Shown: piece after piece, positions 12,340 through 24,699 of the stretch
Position numbering within the stretch: position 1 is the first letter of the stretch
How the letters are laid out: each line of letters opens with the position of its first letter
The notes under the pieces: generated by a model
What the model was told of the DNA's origin: nothing
The model's database searches: none
What the model saw: only the letters and a program-made list of their open reading frames with translations
Source of the DNA: Hsuehochloa calcarea
Lineage: Eukaryota > Streptophyta > Magnoliopsida > Poales > Poaceae
Direction: 5' to 3'
DNA: 64,000 nt
Assembly (NCBI GenBank): GCA_036346395.1
Contig: CM070596.1
Coordinates: 8,045,843-8,109,842, forward strand
Program-made: the position numbers and the translations under genes

Positions 12340-12440
12340 GTATTTCGGTTTTAGGGTTTTCGGGTTTAGGGTCTCAGGGTTTAGGGGTTAGGGTTAAGGG
12401 TTAGGGTTAGAGTATGGGGTTAAGAGATTAGGGTTAGGGT
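12340..12440 (+). repeat. Telomere-like degenerate repeat
   Basis: About 100 bases of imperfect TTTAGGG-type units (TTAGGGTTTT, GGGTTTAGGG, GGTTAGGGTTAAGG). The units vary in length and are not a clean TTTAGGG array. It may be an interstitial telomeric tract or simple sequence of similar composition. The surrounding 12227-13080 holds no gene I can support. Confidence 0.6.
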
Positions 12441-13084
12441 ATAGCCATAGTAGCAACATATCGTGTGCACGTACACTATTTTGTGGATATATGCACATGA
12501 GACATCCAAGTCGTCCATCCAGCGATCCACGGTCGTCCTCGCACCCACCTCCCACTTACGCCACATTTGCACAAAGAAAAACTCACTCGAAATATGACTA
12601 GGAGGGGTTTTTCTCAAATGTGGTTTGAGTGGGAGGTGGGTGTGAGGACGGTCATGGATCGCTGGATGGACGGCTTAGATGTCTCATGTGCATATGTTCA
12701 CGAAATGATATATGTGCACACGATATGTACTCAGCCATAGTCGCATTACAACTATTAACAACTAAATTGGCGTTAGTTCTACGACTAGACTATTTACAAC
12801 TATTAACAATATGCAACGTACCCGACACAACTACACATCTAATGATTTTAGTTGCTAACCTATCATGGTTTCATAAGTAAATCTACAAAGAAGTGTGGGG
12901 ACTCACTGTCGTCGATGCGCGGACTTCTCCTTCTCTCTTTCCCTCCCTCCCTCTCCCTCTTCTCTTCTCCTCGTTCTTTATCTTCCTCTCTTCTTCTCCT
13001 CACGGTTGCGAGCTGCGAATGCTTCTGTCCCGTGGAATGGCGATGGTCGGCGCGCGCACGCGAGATATAGCGTCTAGTCGCCCA
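12441..13084. other. No gene seen; inverted pair at 12495-12690 and CT-rich tract
   Basis: The stretch at 12495-12560 (gacatccaagtcgtccatcc, then cctcccacttacgcc) recurs as a near reverse complement at 12600-12690. The result is a loose inverted repeat of roughly 90-base arms around 12590. A pyrimidine-rich tract follows at 12920-13000. ORFs here are short and show no known domain. Confidence 0.4.
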
Positions 13085-13275
13085 ATGGTTAAACGACTAT
13101 GGGATAAATCGCTCAACCGTTGAGCGACTAGTAGCCAAAGGGACTAGTCGCTCAACAGTTGAGCAACTACTCCACTTGTCGCTCCACCGTTGGGCGACTT
13201 GGATCAGTCGTCCAATAATTGGGCGACTGACTATTGGACGACTGATCCAAGTCGCCCAACGTTGGAGCGACAGTG
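13085..13275. repeat. Mini-palindrome array with a 44-bp hairpin, likely MULE terminus
   Basis: Repeated 17-19 bp palindromes such as TCGCTCAACCGTTGAGCGA and variants (TCGCTCCACCGTTGGGCGA, TCGCCCAACGTTGGAGCGA). The last ones form a long hairpin: arm 13173-13217 against 13232-13275, one mismatch and one extra base, with a 14-base loop. The array lies upstream of the PMD fragment at 11608-12226. The termini of the element at 28861-37336 have the same kind of organisation, with different sequence. I infer a transposon end; its partner end would be left of the window. Confidence 0.6.
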
Positions 13276-13418
13276 AATTATTTCAGTAAAATAAAAAACA
13301 AAGGTATGTTACTGTATTTTGGAATAGAAAATAGATTGTTTTTTAAAAGAATCGATGCTTGCATGTACAATTTTTTTTAGGTTAATGTGATTAGATCAAT
13401 TTCCATTCCTAGTTCTTT

Positions 13419-13449
<31 letters not shown>

Positions 13450-14359
13450 GGAGTGAGACTCAGATGGTGTGGTAATTGCTAACATGAGGCTCAGTTTGCA
13501 AGGTTCGGAGGCATCTGCAGTTATTTACCCAAAAAAAAACTCTCTCCAACTCGGTAAAAATGATATTTTAATTTGTTTGGTGTCCTACAGCAATGAGCCG
13601 TAAAACGTGTTTCAACGAATACACCAAAAAAAAAAAATATCTTGATGCAGTGCCCTACAGTCAATTTTGCTCTTATTTGCATCATGTTGCTTAAGCAAGC
13701 ACACTGCTGCCTGAACTTAGCAGTGCTATTCAATATACTCCTAACTCCAGTTGGCCAGTTCATGTCAAGGATGCTCCAAAGAAAGCTAACCACAGTTTGC
13801 CTGGCTCATATTTTGCAGCAATCGTATAGAAAATGCATAGTTGCAATGAAAATTTTTACTCGTCTTAAGAGTCTGGGCCTTCTTTGTTGTACTCAGGCAA
13901 ATCTTTCATTCGGAAGACCAAGTTATCATGAAAATAACCAAAACAATTCCATTTCCGAACACAGGAATCTCATAATGTGCTGACATTTCAGCTACCTAAA
14001 CGCTGTTGCGAAAAAGAATAACAAAGGGAAAGAGCAAAAAGGATTTCTAACCATTAACGACGCATTCATTTGCTTATCAAACATACTATATATCATGATA
14101 ACCGGTTATACCAGAATTAATATTGTACTAGTTACAATCCCAAACACCACATAATTGTTATTCGACATAACTCCCATGACTGACTCACTAACCCAAGAGA
14201 CTGATAGCTAAACTGAAAAGGCAAATGCAAAAAGCATTTGTGATGAAGGCTTGCTACTATAAACAACTTTGAGCAGGCAATTAGCATGGAACAAACAGCA
14301 GCCGACACCACAAATGAGGAAAATGTGACACCCGGACTGATGTAGGGAACAGAGACCGG
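13276..14359. other. No gene seen; (GA)n at 13419-13445
   Basis: AT-rich sequence between the palindrome array and the response-regulator 3' end. It holds a (GA)n microsatellite at 13419-13445 and short A runs. The ORF at 13642-13983 has no recognisable domain. The last few hundred bases probably include the 3' UTR of the minus-strand gene that ends at 14360. Confidence 0.6.
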
Positions 14360-17300
14360 CTAGACCAGCTCCCAGTCCCCATCGATGAAAGGAACACCAC
14401 CATCTTCACGGTCCTGCATTGAGAGCACTGACATGGTTAGATATCCCCACCTAGTTTTCAGAACACTAGTGAATGTTACATAAGAAAGTCACTATTGGAA
14501 GTTCCGAACATGGCAGCTCACACAAAGATCAAATAAACCATGGAAGTGTAAGCTAAATGTATTTACATCTTCAGCGATATCATCACAGAGAATATAAAAG
14601 CAGTTCATTACATATGTTATTTTTCTTTCCTATGATATAGACTACAGGAATCAAAGTAGTATACATCCAAAAAAATCTTGAACAAATCAAAGAACATACA
14701 AGCTTGTGGACTACATATGAAAAAGAGATGCATGGAGTGTTTAGGTGAAATGAATCTTGCAACATAGAAAAAGTGAGCCAATGAGAATTTCGTTTCTCCA
14801 GAATATTATGTAGGTAAAGATTAAGTTTTTTTTTTTGACGTGTTGACATTGCTTGAGCAACGACAGCAAGTAATGGGAACATGAAACAGCATACTAACAT
14901 TAGCTGATATTCTGCTGAAAAGAAACACGAGAAAGGATCATACCGCCTAAAGATGTCAACAACAATGTCATCCAAACCACCACTTAGTCCCCTTTGCAGC
15001 CTACTTGCCCCCATGAGATCATTGTTGTAATTGAGCTGATTGCCAACAGCTTGCTGATCAATCCTGCCATCTGGCAGAGGGGGAGCACCGCCAGCATTCC
15101 AGCCATCTAGTGTCTGCCTTGGCACAACCAAATTGTCTATGCGAAGGTTCGGCAATGAAGTGTTGATGCCTGAATTGCTGAATGCAAGGTTGTTATTCAG
15201 CATCTCTCTTGAGTTTGTGCTGCCTCCATAGGTGAATGGCACTGTGTCCTGATTGAATGCCATTGGAAGGGCATTGCTAGCTATTGATGGTACTTGGCTC
15301 TGCATTTCATTTCTCAGCAATGGATTCTGATTGGATGGAGCTGTAAAGCTTGAGACAGGCTCGATCCTGGGGCCATTCACATGTGGGTTTGCTTGGGACA
15401 TGCTGTCGTTGTGACCAATTTCCTGAATGTTGGATGGACCTGCAGTTTGCCAGGTGTTACTGCTTCTTCCAAGATCTGGAAACTGGGGAGACTCGCCAAC
15501 AAGTGTGCTAAATGGGTGTGCAGAAGATGAACGCATCCGACCAAGGTGTTGCTGATTGCTCAATTCAATAGTTTGTGCTGAATTATTTGCAGGAGCCAAT
15601 GGTGTGCCATTTGATATGTTTGTAAATGAGTTGCCAGAAGGACCGGTTACCATTGTTGACATATGTGCACCCCGGATCAGGTTACCATTATTGACCCCTC
15701 CTAGGTCGTTCAGGGAAGTGCTTAGATTATTCTGGGCATGACCAAGCTGATGTGGTTGCGAAGGCAGCAATCCATGCACTCCAAATGCAGAAGGGGAATT
15801 CATCCTTGCAAGAAGGTTATTTGGCTGGGAATGAGTGGTAGTTGGGACCGGTCGGTATCTCCCATTCCCATATGCACTGTAGTGCCTGAAGGTTTCCAGT
15901 GAATTCATGTTGATGTAAGCAGGGTTCCTTCCTCCAAATGCAGCAGCTAGGTTAGCATGCCTGCTTGCATCGGTACTCAGCCTTTTCAGGTACAGTCGAT
16001 ACTTCTGAAATGACAGAAAACAAGAAGAATCAATTATATGTGCTTCTAAATGCAAACAAAAGGAAAGAAAGCTAAGAAACGAATAGGTTTGCACGGAACT
16101 AAAACAGCTTGACACATATGCTGACAAAAATCACCCTTTTTTGGAAATATTAGGAAATAAATATGAAAACATGAGTTATTTAGTTTCAGTATCTCTACAA
16201 AAGGCGGAAAAATCATCTCAGGAAAATATAGGACATGTACGAAATTATGATTTAGAAGTATGTTAGGGCTATGACATACTTTCAAAAGAAAAAGTTCATT
16301 TACGTTTATCAAAATTCAAAACCAAATCGTCTCTCAAGTAGCTATTTTTTGCAATGAACCCATCAAACTTTAGGGAAGACGGTCATCTCCTCTCTTACTA
16401 CTCGATCTTAGACGGGGTCAAATGCTTTCGGTTATAATTGTAATAATAGTAGTGAAAAGTTTGGCCCAAAGACATCGAATAATAAAATTGATAGAAACGT
16501 AAATATTGAGGTAAAACATGAGGAGAGAAATTAACCTGCAAATGACTAGCAACATTCTCCCTGGTGATGTTCTCAGCGTTCATGAGATCCAATATTTTCT
16601 TTGGAACAGCCTCTGCATTATGAACACAATGAACACAGAGATATGTTATTACAAATTACACCATGAACCAAGAAAATAAATTAGCCTACATTCCTGATAA
16701 GTAAGCTATGAAACACGAGCTCTTACTGTCAATGCCAAGCTGGTTGACAGCAGCCACAAACTTTCGGTGCAGCTCAACAGACCACACGACCCTTGGCTTC
16801 TTCTGGGTCGATGAGTCTGCATTCTCATTACTGTTCTCGTCAGAATCATCACCATCATCTCCATTCTCATCTCTACCCTTCCGTGAATTTCTCTTGTTGC
16901 GGTTAACACCACCATTCTCGCCTTCAGCATTCATTGCCTGCACCCTCTGACCAGCATCATCATTGTCATTACCACAGTTCTTGGTGTCACAGCTCCTCCG
17001 CCTAACCACATGTTGCCATATCGTCCTCAGCTGCTCAATACGTACTGGCTTCAGCAGGTAGTCACATGCCCCATGGGTAATCCCCTTCATGACCGTTTGT
17101 GTCTCCCCGTTTGCAGACAACACTGAATGACAGATATGGCCAGTTTCAGAATGCAACATAAAATTCGAAAATGCAATTAACTTGATGTTATTCACACTGC
17201 ATTCACATAATCTAACAGAAACGCAAACGCAACACTCACTATATATTTGAACCAGAGAAAATAGTTGACCTTTTTGTGGGAAATAATTGCCCTTCATTAC

Positions 17301-18719
17301 ACTTGCATGTTTTTGTCCTCTCATTTGAAAGTTTCTTTTCCAGTTGTTACACATGTTGGGCAATAACGTAACACGGTCAGTTTACATGATAACTCAATTT
17401 CTCAAACTGATAAACTGATTGATAGCAATAATACATGCGAGAACCATCTATAACATATTCACGTTTGGCAACTTTCATTGGTTTTCTGACCTATCCACCA
17501 AACCAACACTAAAGCTGAAGAGAGATGTCTAAAAATATATTTGAACCAAGAAAGTTTCCTGATTTTGTTCATGTATCTTAACACTCGTTGCCGTTTCTGT
17601 AAACTTTTTTAGTTGCTACACATAATCATATCTCCGCAGATTGGCGGTTCAAATGAGGTAAAACCAAAACAAGAAGATTTACTGGATCTATCATTCCACA
17701 ATCATTTTCAGGCCATGCCATTTTTCAGAGCACTGGTCACAAGAATGCCAAAAGGAACTGAGCAAACAAGACTTACTGATGACCGGGAGGTCCATCTCGA
17801 GGCCAACAAGCTCGAGGAGCTTGAAGCCATCCATGTCCGGCATGTGGACGTCGCTGATAACCAGGTCAAACTGGTCCTTCTTCTCCCTGAGCAGCTTCAG
17901 GGCTGTGGCTGCCTGCCCAGTTGTTGTCACTGCAGGAAATCAAATCCAACCACATTAGACCATTAGCCCCAAGGTCGAAGACAAGAACAACACATCACAC
18001 AGACAAAAGTCAAATCCTCGAAAGAAATATTGAAGGGAAAAACACAGCAGAAGATCGTTCCAATGAAGAGATGAAAAAAAATCCAACTATGCTTTGTCAC
18101 CATGGAAAACGAAAAATAGACCATTAAAACAACAGGGAACACAAGATTAGAGACGTGCAGTAATTACATAGGCGAAAGACCAATCTTCCATATAATTATT
18201 CGACGGAAAAACACAGATTACAAAACAAGGTTATTCCAAAGAAATAGATGTGCGCAAAAGGAGGAAAAAATTCAATTCTTTTTTAACGAGAAAAAATCCA
18301 GTCCTGACTTGACATTACATAACGTGAAGGAAAAAAATAGACCGCCAAACCAACAGAAAATACGGAGCGCAAATCCCATAAAACTACCTCTGCGAATGCA
18401 AAACTGAGACACCAAATCTTGCTATACCCATCACGCAGACAACGAAACTTAAATCAAGAGAAAAAAAACCAATAGTAGAATAGCACTCAACCAAACAATT
18501 TTGTTCAGAGCAGTACAAATCCTAAAATACGGGAGAGAGATATATATAATATATAGAGAAAGAGGTTACTGTACCATGATACTGGCAACGAAGCAAGAGG
18601 TTCTCCAGGACCTTGAGGCAGGTGGGGTCGTCGTCGACGGCGAGCACGCGCATGCCGACGGGGAACTGGTCCCTGCTCCCATGCCCGTTCACCTTCCCCT
18701 GCCTCTCCTCCACGGTCAT
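14360..18719 (-). CDS. ORR24: Type-B two-component response regulator (ORR24-like)
   Basis: A cytokinin-signalling transcription factor of the nucleus, activated by phosphorelay. Exons on the minus strand: 18575-18719, 17777-17929, 16727-17122, 16536-16612, 14944-16004 and 14360-14413, all with GT-AG borders. The start is the ATG at 18717-18719 (MTVEERQG), as in the rice protein I recall; an in-frame upstream ATG at 18734 exists. Receiver domain, about residues 22-140: acidic pair D30/D31, phospho-acceptor D75 in VISDVHMPDMDG, and K124 in LLKPVR. An acidic linker is followed by the GARP/Myb DNA-binding domain, about 207-266 (VVWSVELHRKFV to NVASHLQKYRLYL). The C-terminal half is rich in N, S, Q and G, as in activation regions, and the last exon ends FIDGDWELV. 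About 628 residues, near the family norm. Oddity: the exons total 1886 bases, so the last junction is one base out of frame. The symbol rests on memory of rice ORR24. Confidence 0.92.
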
Positions 18720-20110
18720 CTCCCCCTCCTCCACGAACCCAACACCACCACCGAGGAATCAATCAACAAACACACACCCGGATCACCGAATGCCCCGACG
18801 ACTGCAACTCTTCCTCGCAGCAACCCAAGAACAACTTCCCTACAACTTGGCAAGAGAGTTTCCAAGAAACGGCGGGGAAAGGCAGATAAACAAGGTCAAA
18901 GCAGGGGAGGGAATAGCACCAAAGCAGAGAGGGAGGATGCAATAATAAGAGGACTAGAGGAGAGGGAGAGAAAGGGGGTTAGAAAGGCCAGTGGGTCGCA
19001 GATTGGGCGAATGGAATGGATTGGAATTCATGCAGTGCAAAGATGGTAACCCTTTTTCCCCCCTTCATTTCTTTCCCTTTTACGTTTCCTGCTTCCATGC
19101 CATTTATCCATGGATCGAAACGGGTTGGCTTTGTTTGTTGCTTTGGTGTGTTGTGCGTGTGTTCGTTTTGGGTATTTTCAAGGCTAATTTCCGGTCGCCT
19201 TTTGGTTTCTTGTTGAGTCCTACTATACATACACACATATTTTATCGCCGTACCGTGTACGATGATGTGAAGACCAAGACGCTAGGGGCGGCACGGACGG
19301 GCTGCAGGGGTCGACGTGCGGGTCAATTGGAGTCAGAGGAGAAGGGGTGGCTAACGGGCCCATCAGAGGAGGGAGGCGGCGCCGGGGGTTGGTCGGAGTC
19401 AGAGTCAAAGGCCAAAGGAGGCGGGCAAGGTGATCGAAATCGAAAGAAGGGGGATGGAGGTCCGTGGGCCGGTCGGAGGAGGAAGAGGCGGCGGTATGTG
19501 GGGCCGATCGGAGTCGGAAGAGGAAAGAGCGGTAGCTCAGGGGCGGCCGGGCAGGCAGTCGGTGCAGGCATCGCCGGCCAGCCGGAGGCAATGCGGGCGG
19601 GCAGCACGGGCGTGATGAAAAAACGTTACGCGAAGCCAACCTGTCGTACACGACTCCGTCGTAGCTAACCGCTGCAGTTTGATCTAAGTAATGCATGTTC
19701 GGTTAATTACAAATACATTACATACTTGTGATATTGATCACATCTTTTTGCGAAGAATATTCATCGCATTTCCGATGTGTACACAGTATATTTGTTGGAC
19801 CATTGCGACGACAGAATGTTGCTATTATGCAACTACTGCTTGTGGCAGGATAGCAATAGCTTTGGCGCTGTCTCTTTTATTAATCTCCCAGCCATTTCTT
19901 TTTCGCCTATTTGTTGATGCTGATGTGGGTCGAGCTGGCCAGGCCGAGCTTGCTGGTCTATGAGCTGATTAAACTAGGCTCCTGATAAGATCAGTGATGC
20001 TCGACAGCTAGGCATTACATCCATCTCCAGGATTGTATTAGCCCCCGTTCATTATTTCCACTTCCTCTTAAGCTAGACCGGATCACAGATTCACATGTCT
20101 ATAGACTAAT

Positions 20111-20111
<1 letters not shown>
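18720..20111. other. Upstream region of the response regulator; no further gene seen
   Basis: The first few hundred bases should hold the 5' UTR and promoter of the minus-strand response regulator. 19265-19625 is strikingly G-rich against its AT-rich neighbours, with many overlapping open frames on both strands, but I recognise no domain. Composition alone can explain these ORFs. Confidence 0.5.
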
Positions 20112-20153
<42 letters not shown>

Positions 20154-20255
20154 GAAGGGAAGCATTTAGCTGTTGCAATCATCCGTTTTTTTCTTCATGT
20201 AATATTTCTTAAAAATCTCTCTCTCTCTCTCTCTCAAGAAGGAAAGCATTTTGTT
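20112..20255. repeat. (CT)n microsatellites within a tandem duplication
   Basis: (CT)n at 20112-20151 and again at 20216-20235. Each is followed by a near-identical flank (GGAAGCATTTAGCTGTTGCA and GGAAAGCATTTTGTTGTTGC). The whole unit, microsatellite plus flank, was therefore duplicated about 100 bases apart. Confidence 0.85.
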
Positions 20256-21592
20256 GTTGCAATCAACGATTCCAATTCAATTCTCCATTATATCCTTCTC
20301 TCTCTGTAGCACTTCATACATCACAATTAAAAAGTAACATAATTCAGTTGCTAATTGAAATTTGGGGCATGACCTCCCATATTGTTGCATGCTGGTGCCA
20401 ATCTGCCGCCCAAAAACTCTTGATTAAATTTGCACATGAAATGGCTGCTGTTTTTAATACTGCCCAAGTACTTGAGCGACCAGTACATTATTGGTTCACA
20501 CCCTGTGTTTGTACATGTGATAGTGATCTTTTCCTGACTTTTTTTTTTCTATATATAAGTATTATGTGGCAATATTCTAAGGCACCAGTACACGTCAACT
20601 TGCCCTCACGGAATCTCGTGGACACGAAGTGCTGTGCTTAATTTTTTTTCCCCGGTTAATTGTCCTTTAAATACAGAATTAAATAACCTAAGTCATTAAA
20701 AAAAATTGGATGTCATTGCCAGAACAATGAGCCAGATCTGCAATATTCAAGAACGTGCAAAATGTACGTGAGAAAAAGGAGTTGTGAGATCAAAGTGACA
20801 TAATAAGTACGTAATATATAATATAAGGGAGCTTTGCCTAAATAAAATGTCACATATAATCCAATTGGAATTACAGGATATAGAAATTAAATCTTTATTA
20901 GAATAAGGTCTACTACTACTAGTCCTCACTCCTCAGCAAATTCTGCTTCCTCTTAGAAAAATACTGTGAAATTTGTATGCTCCAAATATGCCAAATTTAA
21001 CCAAATGATTTTACAAGTACCAACTACACCTAACAAAGGATAATTATTAAGGATTCTCATTTGTTGTCTTGCATAAATAAATAAAATAGTAGACTTCACC
21101 TGCAGTGCCCTAGCTAGCTATAATAATCCAAGGTATATTTCAAGGACCCCCACTAACCCAACATATCCAGCCCTACATGCAAAGAGGGAAATCTCAAAGG
21201 CTATTGTGCTACACAAAGTGCCAATTTAGACAGCTCTCTCACCCCACATTTCAGGCCTGATTTCTGTGTGTGTGTTTTATTTCCTTTGATTTTCTTCCAC
21301 ATGGACGACATTTTGATCTGCTAGCTCTTCGATCAATTTGCTGAATCCCACACGGACCGGCCAAACCACAAGCAAGCTCCATCCTACCTAGTGCATCTAC
21401 GACTAAGTAGGCCAATGCCACATCTAAAATACTAGCTAGCCCATATATTTGTCCTGACCTACGTATCTTTCAGCCTTTGGTCGTGCACTCATGCACATAG
21501 ACATGGTTGGGTCTCTTCTCGTATTCCTAGTGGCATCATATAGATCGCATCTCTCACCTATGTGCCCTCTCCTTCCAACGCCAACATAAGTA
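20256..21592. other. Intergenic, nothing recognised
   Basis: AT-rich sequence with several ORFs under 100 codons and no domain, splice pattern or repeat that I can name. Confidence 0.5.
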
Positions 21593-21602
21593 TGGTGATG
21601 AG

Positions 21603-22308
21603 CAAGTTAGTTAGAATCACGATTATACTCTTAGAGTTTTACGATTGTGCGAACCCACGATAGCCCGTCGATCCAAATCGCACCGTGAATCGGAATCAGG
21701 CAGAATCGTGGTAGAGTCACGATCCAAAGAGTAGAATCGTGTAGAATGACAGAGTAGAATTGTGGTAGAGTTGTTTGAGCAAAAGAAATTATAATTTTTT
21801 TATTTTTTTAGAGGCCGGTATTTGCTGATTTTTTGTTTTAGAGCAAAATTTATTGATATTAATTTTTGAGAATGAAACTATAAATAAACAAGGAGCATAC
21901 AAAATATTATATCAATGTGGTAATGCTAGTACAAATATCTATATATTATGACATGAGTAATCTTGAGCTTGATAATGATAAGTTATTTTTTTCTTGAGCA
22001 TGTCTAGCTGCTTTTAAGAAACATGCAAGTGTTGAAATTAGATATTGGTTTACAAAAATTGGGAACATCTATCACCCATCATATCAGTACCATTATGCTT
22101 TTATGTTGTGCGATAAAAAGTATTTTGTCCCTTTTTCAGTTATAAGTAAGTTGTAAACCATATAAGAATCATACAAACTTATAGTATAGATATTAAATAT
22201 ATGTATTTTTATAATTTCATAGAATCGATGATTCTACGATTTGATACTACGATTTGATCCTACTGGAGGCAAATCGATCCAACTTAGAATCTCGACTCTG
22301 ACTATCTT
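21603..22308. mobile_element. Short MULE-like non-autonomous element
   Basis: Flanked by GGTGATGAG at 21594-21602 and 22309-22317; the match extends to 10 bases with the preceding T. A 9-10 bp duplication suggests the Mutator superfamily. The ends are imperfect inverted repeats: CAAGTTAGTTAGAATCACGA on the left against AAGATAGTCAGAGTCGAGAT read from the right. The interior repeats words such as agaatcgtg and acgatttga and is AT-rich with no coding capacity. The superfamily is inferred from duplication length. Confidence 0.6.
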
Positions 22309-22317
22309 GGTGATGAG

Positions 22318-24690
22318 AAAGATGTGGTGCACTTGAGTGGCGGCGGCAGCAGCAGCAGCAACAAGAGTCGAATGATAGACATTTCTTTGGATGCATTGCA
22401 TGGCCTCACTCCTTCCGCTGCTATGTCTTCGTCATGAAAAGCCATCTTTTGCTACGAACTTGAACACATATATCCAAATAAATTAACAGTCGATCGAGTC
22501 CCCCCCCCCCTCCCCCCAAAAAAGCCTCATAATATTATGCATGATTATCCCCTTCCTATGAATCGAAAGGTCTCACAAAAAAAATTATGTGCGATACTAC
22601 TCATTTCTATTAGCGGATGCAGGACTAAAATGTAGCTGGTGCCTGTAGAACAATGGTAATACGAGGCGCTTCTCTCGTCTCAGGTCACCTAATGGCAGTG
22701 CCGAGGGGTACCCTACCCACACTCTCACTGGTGGATACGGGTTTGCTCATTTTCCTTTCAGCAAGGTCCTAATTAAGCAAATGTTGAAGGGGATCTTGAA
22801 GCGACTACGTGTAAGATACTAGCTGGAGTATTTGACGTGAATTCTTTATCAGGTCAACCTTTTCAGTTAAAATCAAAGTCTCTGTGACAAATGCTCACAT
22901 ATCAAAGGCTACCTCTGTAACGGTTATGAACCTACTATCAGTGCTTAAAGGAAGTCTAATGCACTTTACTGCGAGCAAACTGGTCGACGACCAGCTATAC
23001 GATTATGGACAACCCCAGACCAGCAAACTGATCAGGAGACATGACAGTTTTCCACGTGACTAATGGGAAATCGATTATTGGCGCATATGACAACTTACGA
23101 TAGTTAGCTAAAAAACGTGACGGTTCAAGACTCTACTGAAGGACGTGCGTGAAAATTAGAAGCGTCTTTAGCTGTATTAACTGACACCCCTTTAATAACT
23201 ATAAAGGAGATAGTCCACGTACTCTCTAATAACAAGTTCATCGTTTAAGCATTCCTTGTTCATATTCAAGTTCATCGATTCTGTAACATCCCTATTGTAT
23301 TTTCATACAAATACTCAATGTTTCCACGGCAATCAAGGGTATTTGTTTTAATAGTGTTCTCATATTATTTATCTCGGATAAACTCGATAGAGAACCCTAT
23401 GTCCAATCGTCGACAATACTCTACTAATTAAGATATGCTTAAGAAAGGCTAAGATGATGCTAACACCGGAACCTACCTAATGATCGAGAATAGACAGTAA
23501 CAGCATGCAAAATGACGGCTTTCTTGTAAAGCTACATTGAGTGACAAGATCTCCTCATCCTTATGTCTTCGATACCACTCTAATGCATAAAGAACATTGA
23601 CTTGCCCTTTTTACAGTGAATTTATTGGGAGAGTAATTGCGAGCCATTCATTTGCCCACATTCATGTGCCCTTTTTTGTTTTCTTTTTTGTTTTCTTTCT
23701 TTCAAGAAGAGAGCAGTGCACGGTCATTTGGTTTGCTGTCAATTGTTACCGATGCTTGGTTTACTACCAAACTTTGGCATAATTCTGTTCTCCTTGGCAC
23801 GCTAGTTTATTTTTCTGTCAATCTTTAGACAAAACATTGGCAACTAATTTGGTCACCAAATTTTGATATTACCAAATTTTAGTAAAGTTTGGTATGACAA
23901 ATTTATTACCAAACCAAACCCCCACAGTTAGTACGTACGTAGTAGTGCTTCTTTCAAGTAGCCACATGTCTGCCTCACTCGCCACTGTACTGTGCCCATG
24001 AAGAGCCAAGAATCTCACGACGGCATGAGCAACCACCACCCTACGTACATGGCACGTACGCACGCACGCAGACTCAGGGCGGTTACCCGCACAGTGAAAC
24101 AGTAAACATTTACCTCAGGCTCAGCTGCAAAAGAAAGCAACACGACACGGCTACGCGAGTAGGAATGGTAGTAAATTCTTTTTTATCGTCCGGTCACAAA
24201 AGAAATGTTGTTTAGGATATTATCATGGTCCTTAAAATATAATTTTGATCACTAATTTTTATTAAAATAAATTTATAAAATCTAATAAAATTATACTTTT
24301 GCGAATGTTCTTTTCGAGAAAAATCTATACATATCATTTTTATATATTAATTCTAGATATCGAAAAAGGCATCAATGGCTAAAGTCAAGAAAGTTTGACT
24401 ACATGTAACCGAAAACTATGTTCTTTTGTGAGTACTTACTTCGTACAGTGGGCAGTAAAAAACAGTAGTACAATACATATACGTGAGAGAGTGAGGAAAT
24501 CAACGAAGATGTAAGTGAGCCCATTTCGTAGCCTGCATCCTCTATGTAACATCCTGGCCCAACAAAGAGTCTAGAATGTCATCATGATACTTTTCACTTT
24601 AAATTTAAACCATAATTGTGCACTATTAACATAATTTTAACATCTTCTGATATCTCCAAGAAAGTAAAAACATTGGTCTGTTCTATAAAA
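22318..24690. other. Intergenic; possible decayed LTR or MITE pieces, no gene
   Basis: Contains a C run at 22501-22518. A stretch around 23200-23420 has an LTR-like look (CTATAAAGGAGATAG at about 23200), but no partner copy or boundary is visible. 24220-24420 is AT-rich in the style of Stowaway MITE interiors, without clear ends. No ORF carries a recognisable domain. Confidence 0.4.
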
Positions 24691-24699
24691 AGAACCAAG

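Noticed and set aside
14583..14943. C-terminal part of a 514-codon frame as coding sequence
   Set aside because: It reads through a splice donor into the intron. The real last exon (ending DGDWELV) is at 14360-14413.
19265..19625. G-rich block with several ORFs upstream of the response regulator
   Set aside because: Frames on both strands are open from composition. No conserved motif, start context or splice site supports a gene.
22501..22518. C run as a functional element
   Set aside because: Simple homopolymer, also prone to sequencing error; nothing around it supports a function.
24546..24556. TGTAACATCC as another gypsy LTR start
   Set aside because: Only this word matches; the following sequence does not resemble the LTRs at 31208 or 60301, and no boundary or partner is seen.
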